NCBI RefSeq assembly: GCF_030123105.1
Contig: NZ_CP126095.1
Location: 2,356,001 to 2,420,000 of the forward strand
Direction: 5' to 3'
Length of the DNA stretch: 64,000 nucleotides
From: Paenibacillus sp. G2S3
GTDB taxonomy: Bacteria; Bacillota; Bacilli; Paenibacillales; Paenibacillaceae
Shown here: positions 35,826-45,516 of the stretch, piece by piece
Layout: each line of letters starts with the position of its first letter
How positions within the stretch are numbered: the stretch's first letter is position 1
The notes under the pieces: model-generated
Database searches by the model: none
Told to the model about the DNA's origin: nothing
Seen by the model: only the letters and a program-made list of their open reading frames with translations
Made by a program: the position numbers and the translations under genes

Positions 35826-38800
35826 ACATTTGCAGATCCATGGCTTCGGACGTTTGCATAACCGAGAGATTGATCTAACGGATGGAGTTACTACACTCTA
35901 TGGACGTAATGAAGCAGGAAAAAGCACGACGTTGCAGTTTATTCGCTCCATGCTGTTTGGAATTCCAAGTCGTGGTAACCCTACGGAGAGGTATGAACCT
36001 ATGCAAGGCGGATTACATGGGGGAATACTGAAGGTACGTGATAGTAATGGTGCCCTATGGAGCATTCGTCGCCATACAGCTGGTGGTGAGGGTTCAGGAA
36101 GAAATGAGAAGCTGAACATCACGGTTAACCAACCGAATGGAACCACGCAAGAGCTAGGACAAGCTGAAATGGAGCGTCTTTTGCTTGGTGGTATCTCTCG
36201 GAGCATGTTCCATCAATTGTTCGCGGTCTCTCTCGATGAACTGCAGGAGCTTGCTGCGCTTCAATCAGAAGAGATGAGCAGCTTTCTCTTCCATGCGGGT
36301 ATGGGCGGCGGTGGAACGATCATGCGGGCGGAACGCCGATTGGTACAGGAAGCTGAGAAGCTATATAAGCCTCGGGGCAAGCTGCAGGAAGCTGCTAAAA
36401 TCGTTCAGGCTATTGAGAAACTAGAGCGCCAGATGGGGGAGAGCCGCTCTTATCTTCCACGTTATAACGGTAATATAGCAGCATTAAAGGTTACGGAATC
36501 TGAGCTAGATCAATTGGAACAGCAACGTAAGCTTACTGGAGACAAGCTCGTGATGCTTCGCAAAGCTCAGGATGTTCGTGAATTGTGGTTAAAATGGAGC
36601 GATGCGACGTTAGAGCTGCAAGGTCTGCCAATGATTTCAACCTTTCCTGAAGATGGAGCGACTCGATTTCAGGCACTTGAAGGAGAAATTCGAAATGCTC
36701 AAGGAGCTGTAGCTCGTTATGAACGTCTACAAAGTGAGCTTACGGCTGAGCTGGCACAGAATCCACCGGATGTAGTGTTGACTGTGCAGGGACCTGCTCT
36801 GGAGCGGTTGGACCGTCATCGGAGCAGCTATGAAAACCTGCGAGCGGAAAGACAGCGGCTGGAAGGTGAATTGACCGCGCTGAATGAGCATTTGCGGCGA
36901 ATTCTGCGAGGCATTGATGTCAGCTGGAGCGCGGCAGAGCTGACTGCATTTTCCGGTGCAGCCGCAGATCGTGAAGCTGCACGGAGGTTTGCGGCGGCGT
37001 TCGCGAGTTATGATCGCCGGATGGAAGCGGAGGGCGCAGCGCGGCAGACGCTGCGATCCCGCTTGGCTGCTGCCTCAGCTTCGCTGCAGGCAGCAGAACG
37101 GGCGCTGGCGCGTGAGCACGCTACCGGCGCCGAATCTTTTGCGCAGCTGGCTCCGCGCAGCGCTAGAGAAGTGCTGCAGCTGTGGGACGAGCTGCAGCAG
37201 GCGGCCGAGCGCTGGCGCGAAGCGCAGCTCAGCGAAGGGCCGCAGCGCGGCCCCGGCGCCGGAAGTGACGGCCTTAGCGCGCAGCGCATGGCCGCGCTCT
37301 ACCGGCGCCTGCTGTGGGCTGGGGCAGCACTAACTGTGCTGCTGCCCACAGCGCTGTGGCTGACCGGTGCTCCGCCGGTCAGCGCAGTGCTCGCGATCGG
37401 CCTGCTTGGCGCGGCCGATCTGGCCCTTGGGCCGGCCTCAGCGGAGCGCGCCGGCCGGAAGCGTCCCCGCCAGGGCATGGCGGGGACGTGGGCACAGCCG
37501 CAGCCGAGATGCTACGGCTGCGGGGGCAGCTGCTCTCCGGGGCGGAGCCGGAGAGCGCGATCACCCCGGGGCGGCGATCTGCTGCCCCGGGGTCCAGCCC
37601 TGACGCAGGCGGGCTGGAGGCCTCCATGAGGGAGCTTCGCAGGCTCATGGAGGCTTGGACAGCATGGCGGCAGCGCATTGAACGCTATGCGGCTGAGCGG
37701 GATGCCTGCCGCACGGAGCTGGAGACGCTGGCAGGCCAAGAGAAGCTGCTCGCCGAAGAAATGAGCCGAGCGGAGCTGGCTTTCACGCAAACTGCTGAGC
37801 AATATGAAGAATGGCTGCGTGAGCGCAAATTGCCCGAAGGGTTGTCTCCGGAAGGGCTGCCGGATATCTTCGCTATGGTGGAGCAGGGAAACGAACTGCT
37901 GCGCCAAGAGAATAAGCTCTCTTTACGACTGAAAGAGCTGGAAGATGAGTGTAACGTGTTCGAGGAGGAGCTGCTTGCCCTTATTTATGAATCAGGTACT
38001 GATCCTTTAGGTGAGTCTGGCGTAGCGGCAACTAGCTTGGATATGGATCCGCAGGATGGACAGCGACGATCTGCACTAACATTACTAAGCTGGCTGGAGC
38101 TTCGAAAAAGAGCTTGGGATGAACTGAAAAAGGACCTGATTCGCCGGGAAGGTATTCAGTCACGGTTACAAGAGCTTCTGGAAGAGCTTAAGGAGAGTCA
38201 TAGGGTATTAGGTGAACTTAGAGAACAGCGTGACCTACTGTTGCATGAAGGTGGAGCAGCAGGCGGAGAGGATTTCTTGCGAAGATCGGCTGCTGTACAG
38301 CGGCGTAGTGAGCTGAATAAATCCATTCGTCAGTGGGAACTGGCTATGTTTGGAGGCTGGGAGGATGAGCGGGTTGCCGCCCTCCAAGTATTATTAGATC
38401 ATCATGATGCCTCAGCACTCCAGAAAGAGCGGACGGCGGCTGAAGAGCTAGCTGCACGAGAGGAAGAAATGTGGAACAGTCTGCTGGAGCAACGAGGGAA
38501 GCTGCTTCAGGAAAGGGAGTATTTGAAAGAGCGGTGTATGGAGGACTCTGTTATTCAGCAATTGGAAGAGCAGAGAGCCGCCCTGCGAATCGTGGCTGAT
38601 AAATATGCGGTAGCAGCCTTAACTGCCGAATTAATCGGAAGAACCCGCCGTATTTATGAGCAGGAGAAGCAGCCGCAGGTACTACTACTTGCATCTGAAT
38701 ATTTCTCCAAGCTGACTCAAGGGGAATACAAGAGAGTAGTTATGACTTTAGGCCATAAAGAGCTTAAAGCGGAACACAAAGATGCTGGACTGCTCGACAG

Positions 38801-39062
38801 CGGACTGCTTAGCCGTGGGACGGCAGAACAGCTGTACCTTTCCATCCGCTTGGCATTAGCAGAGACGATGTCCCGGCAAGTATCGCTGCCACTGCTGTTC
38901 GATGATCTATTCGTCAACTTTGACGAGGCTCGTCTTCATGCTGTGCTTTCACTGCTTGGTGAACTGTCGGTCTCCCGCCAGATTGTGATGATGACCTGTC
39001 ACAAGCATGTGGCGGAAGCGGCAGCACGAATTATTCCAACAGGAGCAGTTATTTCCGTGTAA
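35815..39062 (+). pseudogene. yhaN: YhaN-type AAA ATPase (Rad50/SbcC-like) with frameshift
   Basis: A Rad50-like ATPase. The N-terminal half (35815 to about 37480) carries Walker A YGRNEAGKST (residues 30-38) and coiled coil; the C-terminal half (read one frame back, to 39062) carries the signature LSRGTAEQLYLSIRLAL and Walker B LLFDDLFVNFDE. One base appears to be missing near 37484-37487 (GGGG), because restoring one G joins the halves into a single protein of about 1082 residues with a continuous helix-rich middle. Two hydrophobic stretches (about residues 505-540) match the membrane segment seen in YhaN. The sequence between about 37000 and 37620 is strikingly GC-rich against its flanks. 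Real mutation and sequencing error cannot be separated here. Confidence 0.78.
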
Positions 39063-40161
39063 CTGGTTTTATGGATACAAGACTGTTCCCTTTGCCACTC
39101 GAACCCGATGAGGAATCGATACGTGGTGGAGTAGACCATGGCGTACGTAGTAACATGACAGCCCAGACCAGTGACAAAGCTCCGAAGATCGGGTAGAACA
39201 CGGAGAGAAGAGAGCTAAAGCCAAACTGGCTCAGTAAATAGCACAGCAACATCAGAATCGGCGTAATCAATGCGGGTTTAACGGGAATTCGTTGTTTAAG
39301 CTGCATGGTGACGCCATAAATGTCGGCGACAAAAGTGCTAAAGATCTCCAAAAAGATCAGCAGCAAATATATAGTTTGCACTACGGTACCCAACCGGATG
39401 GCGATGTTGCCCATAGGGATTTCAAATTGGAGAATATCAGGCATCTGTGAGCTCATCGCGAAATGCGCGGCGATCAACATAAAACCGATTCCCGCACCAC
39501 CAAAAATACCGCCCCAGACAAGAGATTTTTCTTCCTCTGTATGACGAGCCATTGGAACTAATACGGCTTGAGCCATACCTAAATTGAAGGCGGTGTAGAG
39601 CAGCGGCGACATCCAAGCTCCAAAGATAGACCGATCCGTTTCTAGGAAAAAGAACCGTTCAGCACCTGGAATTTGAAAGGTATTAAAAATAATGATGAGC
39701 GACAGCGTAAGCATTAATGGTACGATCAGACTGTTCATTTGCAGAATACCGGAAATTCCCCGTTTAAGCAGAAAATAAGAACCAACCAGCGTCAATATTA
39801 GCCCTGTTTGATAATGAAATCCAAGATGCTCTTGAAAAATAGCACCAGCCCCTGCAAGCATAATACTGTTGACACCGATCAGGATGACCATCGTGAACAA
39901 ACTGATGGTGCTTCCGACTTGGTCACCAAAGAGGTGACGGTTAAAGTCCTCATAAGACTCTGCTTCTATGCGCCGAGCGATGACCATCATTTTCGTACCC
40001 AGCCATATGAACAGTATAGTAGAGAGCAGGATGGTCAGAACTGCCCAGTGTCCGTAACGAGTGAAGAATTTTAAAATTTCTTGTCCGGTGGCGAATCCGG
40101 CTCCTACAATGGTGCCAATGTAAGTGAAAGCGATCTGTAATGTTCGGACATGTGATTTCAT
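39049..40161 (-). CDS. YkvI family membrane protein
   Basis: A 370-residue transporter-like protein with about ten helices. The early GTIVGAGFATGQEILKFF motif is diagnostic for YkvI, distantly related to amino acid/LeuT-fold transporters. Substrate unknown. The start at 40161 (MKSHVRTLQ) is chosen over one 42 bases upstream because AGGAGGGGA lies directly before it. It overlaps the yhaN end by 14 bases (convergent). Confidence 0.83.
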   Translation of the reverse strand: MKSHVRTLQIAFTYIGTIVGAGFATGQEILKFFTRYGHWAVLTILLSTILFIWLGTKMMVIARRIEAESYEDFNRHLFGDQVGSTISLFTMVILIGVNSIMLAGAGAIFQEHLGFHYQTGLILTLVGSYFLLKRGISGILQMNSLIVPLMLTLSLIIIFNTFQIPGAERFFFLETDRSIFGAWMSPLLYTAFNLGMAQAVLVPMARHTEEEKSLVWGGIFGGAGIGFMLIAAHFAMSSQMPDILQFEIPMGNIAIRLGTVVQTIYLLLIFLEIFSTFVADIYGVTMQLKQRIPVKPALITPILMLLCYLLSQFGFSSLLSVFYPIFGALSLVWAVMLLRTPWSTPPRIDSSSGSSGKGNSLVSIKPVTRK

Positions 40162-40336
40162 GGCTCCCCTCCTAATAGTTTTAAGAAGCAAAAGAAAAAT
40201 CATAAAGCGTGCTATGCAGGATTGCCTTGTGCACTCTGTATAGTACAGGTTATGATGAGGATCAGTAGGACATGACTTCCGTGATTCATTTGTACGGAGC
40301 GTCTGCGATTATAAAGGGTATTGGAGGTTCAAAATC

Positions 40337-40909
40337 ATGGAAGTGTTGAAACAGCGGATTTTGGAGGAAGGTGTCGTCGTTTCGGATGAAGTGCTGAAGC
40401 TGGATGCACTGTTGAATCATCAGGTAGATCCACAGCTTACGATGGAAATGGGACGGGAGTTTGCCGGGAGGTTTGCGGACTGCGGAATTACACGTATTGT
40501 GACCGTGGAATCCTCGGGCATTGCCGTGGCATTTGCCACCGCATATGAGTTAAAGGTGCCGTTAGTTTTTGCACGTCGCAAAAAAACGCTATTAGCAGAT
40601 CCGGACGCACTTTGTGAAAGAGTTCCTTCTTTTACGAAAGGCATCGTTACCGACATTATGTTGTCTCGCCAATTCATCTCTCCAGAGGATAAAATCCTCT
40701 TTATCGATGATATTATTGCTAATGGTGATGCAGCGCGTGGATTAATTAAGATCATTCAACGCTCTGGCGCTGAGCTGGTAGGTCTTGGTGTTGTAGTGGA
40801 AAAAAGCTTTCAGGCTGGAGCTCGGACGATCAAAGAACAAGGCATCCGACTGGAGTCACTCGTAAGAATTACCTCTCTTACTGGAGGCACCATTGAATTT
40901 GGGGAATAA
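40337..40909 (+). CDS. xpt: Xanthine phosphoribosyltransferase
   Basis: Salvages xanthine to XMP using PRPP. The 190-residue protein starts MEVLKQRILEEGVV, typical of Xpt, and contains the PRPP motif ILFIDDIIANGDAA. TTGGAGG precedes the ATG. In Bacillus subtilis xpt is controlled by a purine riboswitch and pairs with pbuX; neither is present here, as no canonical purine aptamer core was found in the 175 bases upstream. Confidence 0.92.
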   Translation: MEVLKQRILEEGVVVSDEVLKLDALLNHQVDPQLTMEMGREFAGRFADCGITRIVTVESSGIAVAFATAYELKVPLVFARRKKTLLADPDALCERVPSFTKGIVTDIMLSRQFISPEDKILFIDDIIANGDAARGLIKIIQRSGAELVGLGVVVEKSFQAGARTIKEQGIRLESLVRITSLTGGTIEFGE

Positions 40910-41010
40910 CCCGAATTATAAATAAGAACATGCCTATTTTTAAAACAACTGCTTTTCACCCTATAGATTTTCCTTTATAATAAAATCAGACATAGGGAGG
41001 AGGCGTCACA

Positions 41011-41328
41011 ATGGGGAAAGAACCGGTGACTGAGCAATTTTTTATTGATAAATTAACCGAGGCCAAGGATCACTTCGAGCGTGCGCTGGATTGCAAACAC
41101 ACGGATTTCGACGATCTGTATCCCTATATGATTGAACATCCTCAGTTTTTTTGGTACAAACGCTATGTAGCTTGGTCAGAGCTTCTGACAATTAAAGGTT
41201 TATGTGAGGAACTTTCCTTCCCTTGGAGGGAGAAATTCACAACGAACCAAGTGGAGTATCTGGAGCAACGTGTGATGTCCGCTAAAGTTCTTGATTTCTG
41301 GTTTGAGAAGAATGAAGCGCTGATATAA
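41011..41328 (+). CDS. Conserved-looking protein of unknown function
   Basis: A 105-residue soluble, acidic protein with many aromatics (HPQFFWYKRYVAWSELL, VLDFWFEKNEAL). A promoter-like TATAATAAAATC near 40975 and an AGGGAGGAGG site support expression. No family is recognised, and no signal peptide or helix is seen. It has its own terminator. Confidence 0.6.
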   Translation: MGKEPVTEQFFIDKLTEAKDHFERALDCKHTDFDDLYPYMIEHPQFFWYKRYVAWSELLTIKGLCEELSFPWREKFTTNQVEYLEQRVMSAKVLDFWFEKNEALI

Positions 41329-41369
41329 GAATGCTTTAGTAGACATGCAATTGGTCAATTGCTTATATG

Positions 41370-41403
41370 AGACCCAGATGATTTTTCATTTGGGTCTTTT
41401 TTC
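41370..41403 (+). terminator. Rho-independent terminator
   Basis: AGACCCAGATG pairs with CATTTGGGTCT, loop ATTTTT, then TTTTTT. Confidence 0.85.
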
Positions 41404-41441
41404 TTAATGAAAATAGGATAAGCTATATAGAGGGAGGGATC

Positions 41442-41663
41442 ATGATGATTAGCGATGAACAATTGGATGCGTACCGAATTTCCGGCGAGAAAATTCGTGT
41501 GGTGCGCGATGGCATAGAAAGTAATGATGTAAAAGGAATTGTTCTGGCTTGGGATGATTCGCAGGTGATGATACGTCGTCAGAATAGACGAGTAGTAAAG
41601 CTAGATCGGAATTATTTATTCCAACCCTTCAGCGAACCAAGGAAAGAACCTGATAATATATAG
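41442..41663 (+). CDS. Small protein of unknown function
   Basis: A 73-residue protein (MMISDEQLDAYRISGEKIR then VVRDGIESNDVKGIVLAWD). The alternation of short hydrophobic and charged stretches (VKGIVLAWDDSQVMIRRQN) suggests a small beta-barrel (Hfq/Sm-like or OB-like), which is inference only. AGAGGGAGGG lies before the first ATG; the second ATG at 41445 has slightly better spacing. Confidence 0.6.
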   Translation: MMISDEQLDAYRISGEKIRVVRDGIESNDVKGIVLAWDDSQVMIRRQNRRVVKLDRNYLFQPFSEPRKEPDNI

Positions 41664-41676
41664 TTTCCGCAGCAAA

Positions 41677-41711
41677 AACAGCTCCTTACCCAAATTGGGT
41701 GGGGAGCTGTT
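41677..41711. terminator. Hairpin terminator between convergent genes
   Basis: AACAGCTCC pairs with GGAGCTGTT, inner ACCCAAATTGGGT. On the reverse strand it is followed by TTTTTGC, so it mainly serves the minus-strand gene. Confidence 0.7.
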
Positions 41712-41737
41712 CTGCTAACATCTATGCCTCTGACGGA

Positions 41738-42184
41738 TTAAATACTTAAAGCTAGCTGGGAGTCGCTTTCTTCTCTGGAGAGTATGGAGAGCTCTGTGGA
41801 CAGTCCGAGATACGCACGCATTCGCAGCATCATCTCTCTACGGAATCCTGGCCATAATATATTCATCTCACCTTGATATCCTCTACAGGAGTACAAGGCC
41901 TCGACTCCTCGTTGATCTTGGCGAACGGTTGTGATCTTCAGATCATGTGAGCTTAATTCGCGCGTAACCTCTTGGAGCATTAATGAGGTCTTCTTAGTGG
42001 CGCCAGACACGAGCTCCATATAAAGCTGAGGGGTCTTAAACAGGCCACTCTTGCTGATTACACGGCAGTCACGCTCGAAAACTTTATGAATAAACGTTAG
42101 CAGCAAATAGCTTCTGACCAGGGACAGTTCTTCTTTAGTAATATCTTCATCAACAATGGATGTCTTCAACTTTGTAGTCGCCAT
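41738..42184 (-). CDS. Conserved hypothetical protein
   Basis: A 148-residue soluble protein with helical and mixed segments (ELSLVRSYLLLTFIHKVFERD, MMLRMRAYLGLSTELSILSR). An AAATGAGGTGATT sequence precedes the ATG, a fair ribosome binding site. No domain recognised. It lies just downstream of an AT-rich promoter region and divergent from the tRNA gene. Confidence 0.6.
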   Translation of the reverse strand: MATTKLKTSIVDEDITKEELSLVRSYLLLTFIHKVFERDCRVISKSGLFKTPQLYMELVSGATKKTSLMLQEVTRELSSHDLKITTVRQDQRGVEALYSCRGYQGEMNILWPGFRREMMLRMRAYLGLSTELSILSREESDSQLALSI

Positions 42185-42371
42185 TATAAATCACCTCATT
42201 TATATTATGCGAACTTTTGTTCTCATTATACCTTATATTCGGAAGTAAAAGCAATAATTATCCATAAAATAATGATCGATAAGAAAAATCGGAAAATATA
42301 TTGACGCTTTAATCTCAGCATGATATGATATTTCTTGTGACCGCAAGATTGATATGTAGTCATTATGATGT

Positions 42372-42455
42372 GCGGTCGTGGCGGAATTGGCAGACGCGCA
42401 CGGTTCAGGTCCGTGTGGTAGCAATACCGTGGAGGTTCGAGTCCTCTCGACCGCA
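42372..42455 (+). tRNA. tRNA-Leu (anticodon CAG)
   Basis: An 84-base class II tRNA. GCGGTCG pairs with CGACCGC in the acceptor stem, the D arm is GGCGGAATTGGCAGACGC, the anticodon loop is GTTCAGGTC with CAG reading CUG, a variable arm TGGTAGCAATACCG follows, and the T arm is GAGGTTCGAGTCCTC. CCA is not encoded. A strong terminator follows. Confidence 0.95.
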
Positions 42456-42460
42456 TCACT

Positions 42461-42497
42461 AGAAACTCCCTTGAGAAATCAAGGGAGTTTCTTTTTT
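42461..42497 (+). terminator. tRNA-Leu gene terminator
   Basis: AGAAACTCCCTTGA pairs perfectly with TCAAGGGAGTTTCT, loop GAAA, then TTTTT. Confidence 0.9.
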
Positions 42498-42538
42498 GTG
42501 AATATAATTATTCCAAGATAACTTTAGCATAATCGTAT

Positions 42539-43069
42539 CTAGATCGATAAATATCGAATTAACCCTAATAGAGCGAAGGCGAACAAAACTGTCCCAGCAC
42601 CCATGCCTGTAATTGCACTGTTCGCGACCTTAAGTTTTCTAGATATGAATAGTGAAGCGATAGACACTGTAACAAGAAGCGCTGCTAAAAGGTATAAACT
42701 AAAATCGTTAAACACACTTTTTAAGCCAATAAAATGAATACCTACAACAAAGGCAATCCAAGGAGCAACGTAATCATTATACTTACATTTCATCAATATA
42801 GAAGCTCCGGCACCAGCCAAAAATAATTCAATATAGACAGAAATTAGATAATTATCAAAAGAGGTCTTGTCATTTAATACGGAGGGAGCATCCCAGTTCG
42901 TCACACTTAAATAGACACCAATCAAGCAGACGAGAAGGGATACACCAGAAGCTATGCCAATATATTTTCGCCAGCTGGATCTGGGATTTTCTTGTGCCCA
43001 GCCAAACCAACTAAAACTAAACATACCGAATATAGAAGCATACATGGCGTAATCCCTCACATAATCCAT
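42539..43069 (-). CDS. Membrane protein of unknown function
   Basis: A 176-residue protein with five hydrophobic helices: residues about 8-24, 37-54, 75-92, 100-118 and 124-140, then another near the end. ATAGGGGG precedes the ATG. It lies 40 bases behind the YtrA-type ABC permease gene on the same strand and may belong to that operon. No family recognised. Confidence 0.6.
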   Translation of the reverse strand: MDYVRDYAMYASIFGMFSFSWFGWAQENPRSSWRKYIGIASGVSLLVCLIGVYLSVTNWDAPSVLNDKTSFDNYLISVYIELFLAGAGASILMKCKYNDYVAPWIAFVVGIHFIGLKSVFNDFSLYLLAALLVTVSIASLFISRKLKVANSAITGMGAGTVLFAFALLGLIRYLSI

Positions 43070-43110
43070 ACAGTACCCCCTATAATATTAACAATATTCC
43101 AGGCAGCGTC

Positions 43111-43794
43111 TTATACTGTAGACTTCCGAAGCATCCAGAACGATAAGAGGGCATACAAGACCGTCAAGGGCATGGTCCACAAGGCAAGTTCAAATGCGGT
43201 ATGGCTAGCAAACCAGTTAAATAGATCTCCCCACCACTGATAATATGTCATTAACAATCCAGCGACACTGTACAGAATAAACATGACTGCTGCGAAAATG
43301 AATAGGCCACTTCTACCAAATCTACGGAAGATGCTGGATATAACAAATCCCCAATAAAACATATGCAACATAATCATGAAATAGATCCACAGCTGCTCTA
43401 GGACAGTACCATCATTCAAGTATGGTATGTGAAAATAATGTAGCTGCACACCCCATCCAGATGTTAATTTGGTTTCTACAATAGATAGCAGGAACAAAAG
43501 GAGTGAGAAACCGGCACTTGTTAAAACGGCCATCAAGGATGTGCCGATGAAATAATCTGTCCTCCGTAGGCTTAAGCCCAAGGCAAAGGGGAAGGTCTGT
43601 ACTAAAATGATGATACCTATGACAAACATATAAATAAAGATTGAGACTAGGCCGCCGGTATACATTGGTTCTTGCAGGAAAAAAGCTATGACAAGATTAA
43701 CCAAAAAGCTGGACAATAATATAATCCAAGGCATAAACAACCAAAACCATTTATCCTTATAGTGCATTTTTAATATCCCTGTCATTTGGTTCAT
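43111..43794 (-). CDS. ABC transporter permease (YtrC/D-like)
   Basis: A 227-residue permease with six helices, overlapping the ATPase gene by four bases. Typical of the small permeases in GntR-YtrA regulated ABC systems that respond to cell-envelope antibiotics in Bacillales. Whether it exports or defends is unknown. Confidence 0.75.
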   Translation of the reverse strand: MNQMTGILKMHYKDKWFWLFMPWIILLSSFLVNLVIAFFLQEPMYTGGLVSIFIYMFVIGIIILVQTFPFALGLSLRRTDYFIGTSLMAVLTSAGFSLLLFLLSIVETKLTSGWGVQLHYFHIPYLNDGTVLEQLWIYFMIMLHMFYWGFVISSIFRRFGRSGLFIFAAVMFILYSVAGLLMTYYQWWGDLFNWFASHTAFELALWTMPLTVLYALLSFWMLRKSTV

Positions 43795-44684
43795 TGCACT
43801 GCAACTCCCTTCCCTTGGGATTTTCTGTTTGTAAGATGAACAATTAACTGTTGTAAAGATATCGGGGAGATCTCCAGACCAAGCATCTCAGCACGTGATA
43901 GATCTGTTGAGTTTAAGCTAATAACAGTGGCAGAAAGTAATCCGCCAAAGGATTCACGAGAGATGATCTCTTTACCGGTGATTAAATCTTCGACCTTCGC
44001 AGCCGCACCGATAACTTTAGCAGCCCGCCCGCGAAGAGCTTCAGCATCCTCATTGATAATCAGCTTACCGTTGTCGATAACAATGACATGCTCTAATAGC
44101 TGGCTTACCTCGTCAATTAAATGTGTAGACAAGACAACTGTTCGCGGATATTCTGAATAATCCTCAATTAATCGATCGTAAAACAGGCTTCTTGCCACAG
44201 CATCCAGACCTAAATAAGGCTCGTCAAAAATAGTCAGCGGAGCGCGGCTAGCTAGACCTATTACAATACCCACCGCCGAGAGCATTCCTCTGGACAGCTT
44301 CTTCATTCTTCTTTTTAGGGGGAGATTGAAGTCCTTGATTAAGGAATGGGCGTAGTCTCGATCAAAGTTAGGGAAAAATAACGCAGATACCTCTAGAACG
44401 TCGATAATACGGTACGTATCCGGATACTTTTGGCTTTCCTTAATGAAGCAAATCTGATTGAGTACGCGGTTATTCTCGTAGGGATGTTCCCCGAATACTC
44501 TAAGCTCACCACTTGTAGCGAATAACTGTGCTGTAATCATGTGCATGATCGTTGTTTTTCCTGCACCATTTCTGCCAAGCAGACCATAGATTTTGTTCTT
44601 TTCTAAAGAAAAATTAATGTCTTGGATGACGGTTACCTTTCCATACGACTTGGTCAGTCCCTTGACCTCAACGACTTCATTCAT
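43791..44684 (-). CDS. ABC transporter ATP-binding protein (YtrB-like)
   Basis: A 297-residue ATPase: Walker A GRNGAGKTT, signature KLSRGMLSAVGI, Walker B TIFDEPYLGLD, H-loop STHLIDEVS. The C-terminal 90 residues are a regulatory extension as in YtrB-type proteins. It overlaps its regulator by four bases, so regulator, ATPase and permease are translationally coupled. Confidence 0.85.
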   Translation of the reverse strand: MNEVVEVKGLTKSYGKVTVIQDINFSLEKNKIYGLLGRNGAGKTTIMHMITAQLFATSGELRVFGEHPYENNRVLNQICFIKESQKYPDTYRIIDVLEVSALFFPNFDRDYAHSLIKDFNLPLKRRMKKLSRGMLSAVGIVIGLASRAPLTIFDEPYLGLDAVARSLFYDRLIEDYSEYPRTVVLSTHLIDEVSQLLEHVIVIDNGKLIINEDAEALRGRAAKVIGAAAKVEDLITGKEIISRESFGGLLSATVISLNSTDLSRAEMLGLEISPISLQQLIVHLTNRKSQGKGVAVQ

Positions 44685-45052
44685 GACCGATTATCTCCCC
44701 TCTGAATCATCTTCGTTAATTGATCCAACGTAATTCCTAATTTCTCTGCTTCACGGATCATAGTTACAACATATTGCTCATAAAATTGTTCTTTTCTCTT
44801 CTCCATCAATACTGCGCGCGCTCCAGAAGCTACAAACATGCCAATTCCTCGCTTTTTGTATAAAATCCCTTGATCCACAAGCAAATTCACACCTTTCGCA
44901 GCCGTCGCCGGATTGATCTGGTAGAAAACAGCAAACTGATTTGTTGAAGGAACCTGTGATTCCTCCAGCAGCGTTTCTTCGATGATGTCATTTTCTATGC
45001 GTTCGGCGATCTGCATAAATATCGGTCGAGTATCATCCATTAAGCTTCCCAT
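44681..45052 (-). CDS. GntR family regulator, YtrA subfamily
   Basis: A 123-residue repressor with a winged helix (PIFMQIAERIENDIIEE, PSTNQFAVFYQINPATAAKGVNLL) and only a short helical C-terminal dimerisation tail, the YtrA hallmark. It heads the operon it presumably represses. The start at 45052 has a weak site; a Met four codons later (45040) is equally possible. A candidate operator lies at 45073-45098. Confidence 0.86.
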   Translation of the reverse strand: MGSLMDDTRPIFMQIAERIENDIIEETLLEESQVPSTNQFAVFYQINPATAAKGVNLLVDQGILYKKRGIGMFVASGARAVLMEKRKEQFYEQYVVTMIREAEKLGITLDQLTKMIQRGDNRS

Positions 45053-45072
45053 GTATTCACCGCCAAGTTCTT

Positions 45073-45098
45073 TGGTTAGTTAGTTATGTAATTAACCA
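45073..45098. promoter_or_regulatory. Candidate YtrA-type operator
   Basis: TGGTTA and TAACCA (14 bases apart) flank an AT-rich GTTAGTTATGTAATTAAC near-palindrome, 21 bases ahead of the regulator start. Position and symmetry fit GntR autorepression. Confidence 0.45.
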
Positions 45099-45106
45099 TA
45101 TAGGTA

Positions 45107-45516
45107 ATGGACTCATTTGTCAATGATTTCTATGTAAATTGGTCGATTCACCAAGCCCAAATACAGCGTGTTCAGACGTATCGACATACAAAAAAAACTG
45201 TTCGGATTTGCTCCAAACAGCCTTTTATTGATACGTTTAATGTTGAGCAAGAGCCATTATCTTGGCAGCTTAAGGTTAATGAAGTAGTGAAACACTGGTT
45301 TTACCAAGTTATTCAATCACATGGACCTTGGATTCGATTCTTGGAAATTTGTATTCCACATCCTATGCTTCAAAGCGCTTATTTGGAGATCACTTGGAAC
45401 GATTTAAAGCGGATTTGAAATCTTCTTTATTAGAAATTGAACCTACGGGTAAATTTACTGAAGTGTTATCAGTTTCTGTTATCACAGCTTTAAAGAAGGA
45501 AGCAAAATCACAATAA
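45107..45516 (+). pseudogene. Relic of a methyltransferase-like gene
   Basis: Two overlapping frames join to one protein end: the first gives QPFIDTFNVEQEPLSWQLK and HWFYQVIQSHGPWI, the second continues GDHLERFKADLKSSLLEIE and PTGKFTEVLSVSVITALKK. The last part looks like the C terminus of a class I SAM methyltransferase, though this assignment rests on memory. The catalytic N terminus is missing, replaced by the GntR operator region, and a one-base shift lies near 45325-45340. It is therefore a decayed gene fragment. Confidence 0.45.

Noticed and set aside
40162..40336. Purine riboswitch before xpt
   Set aside because: The canonical aptamer core (TATAATC...ATATGG...GTNTCTACC) is not found in the interval.
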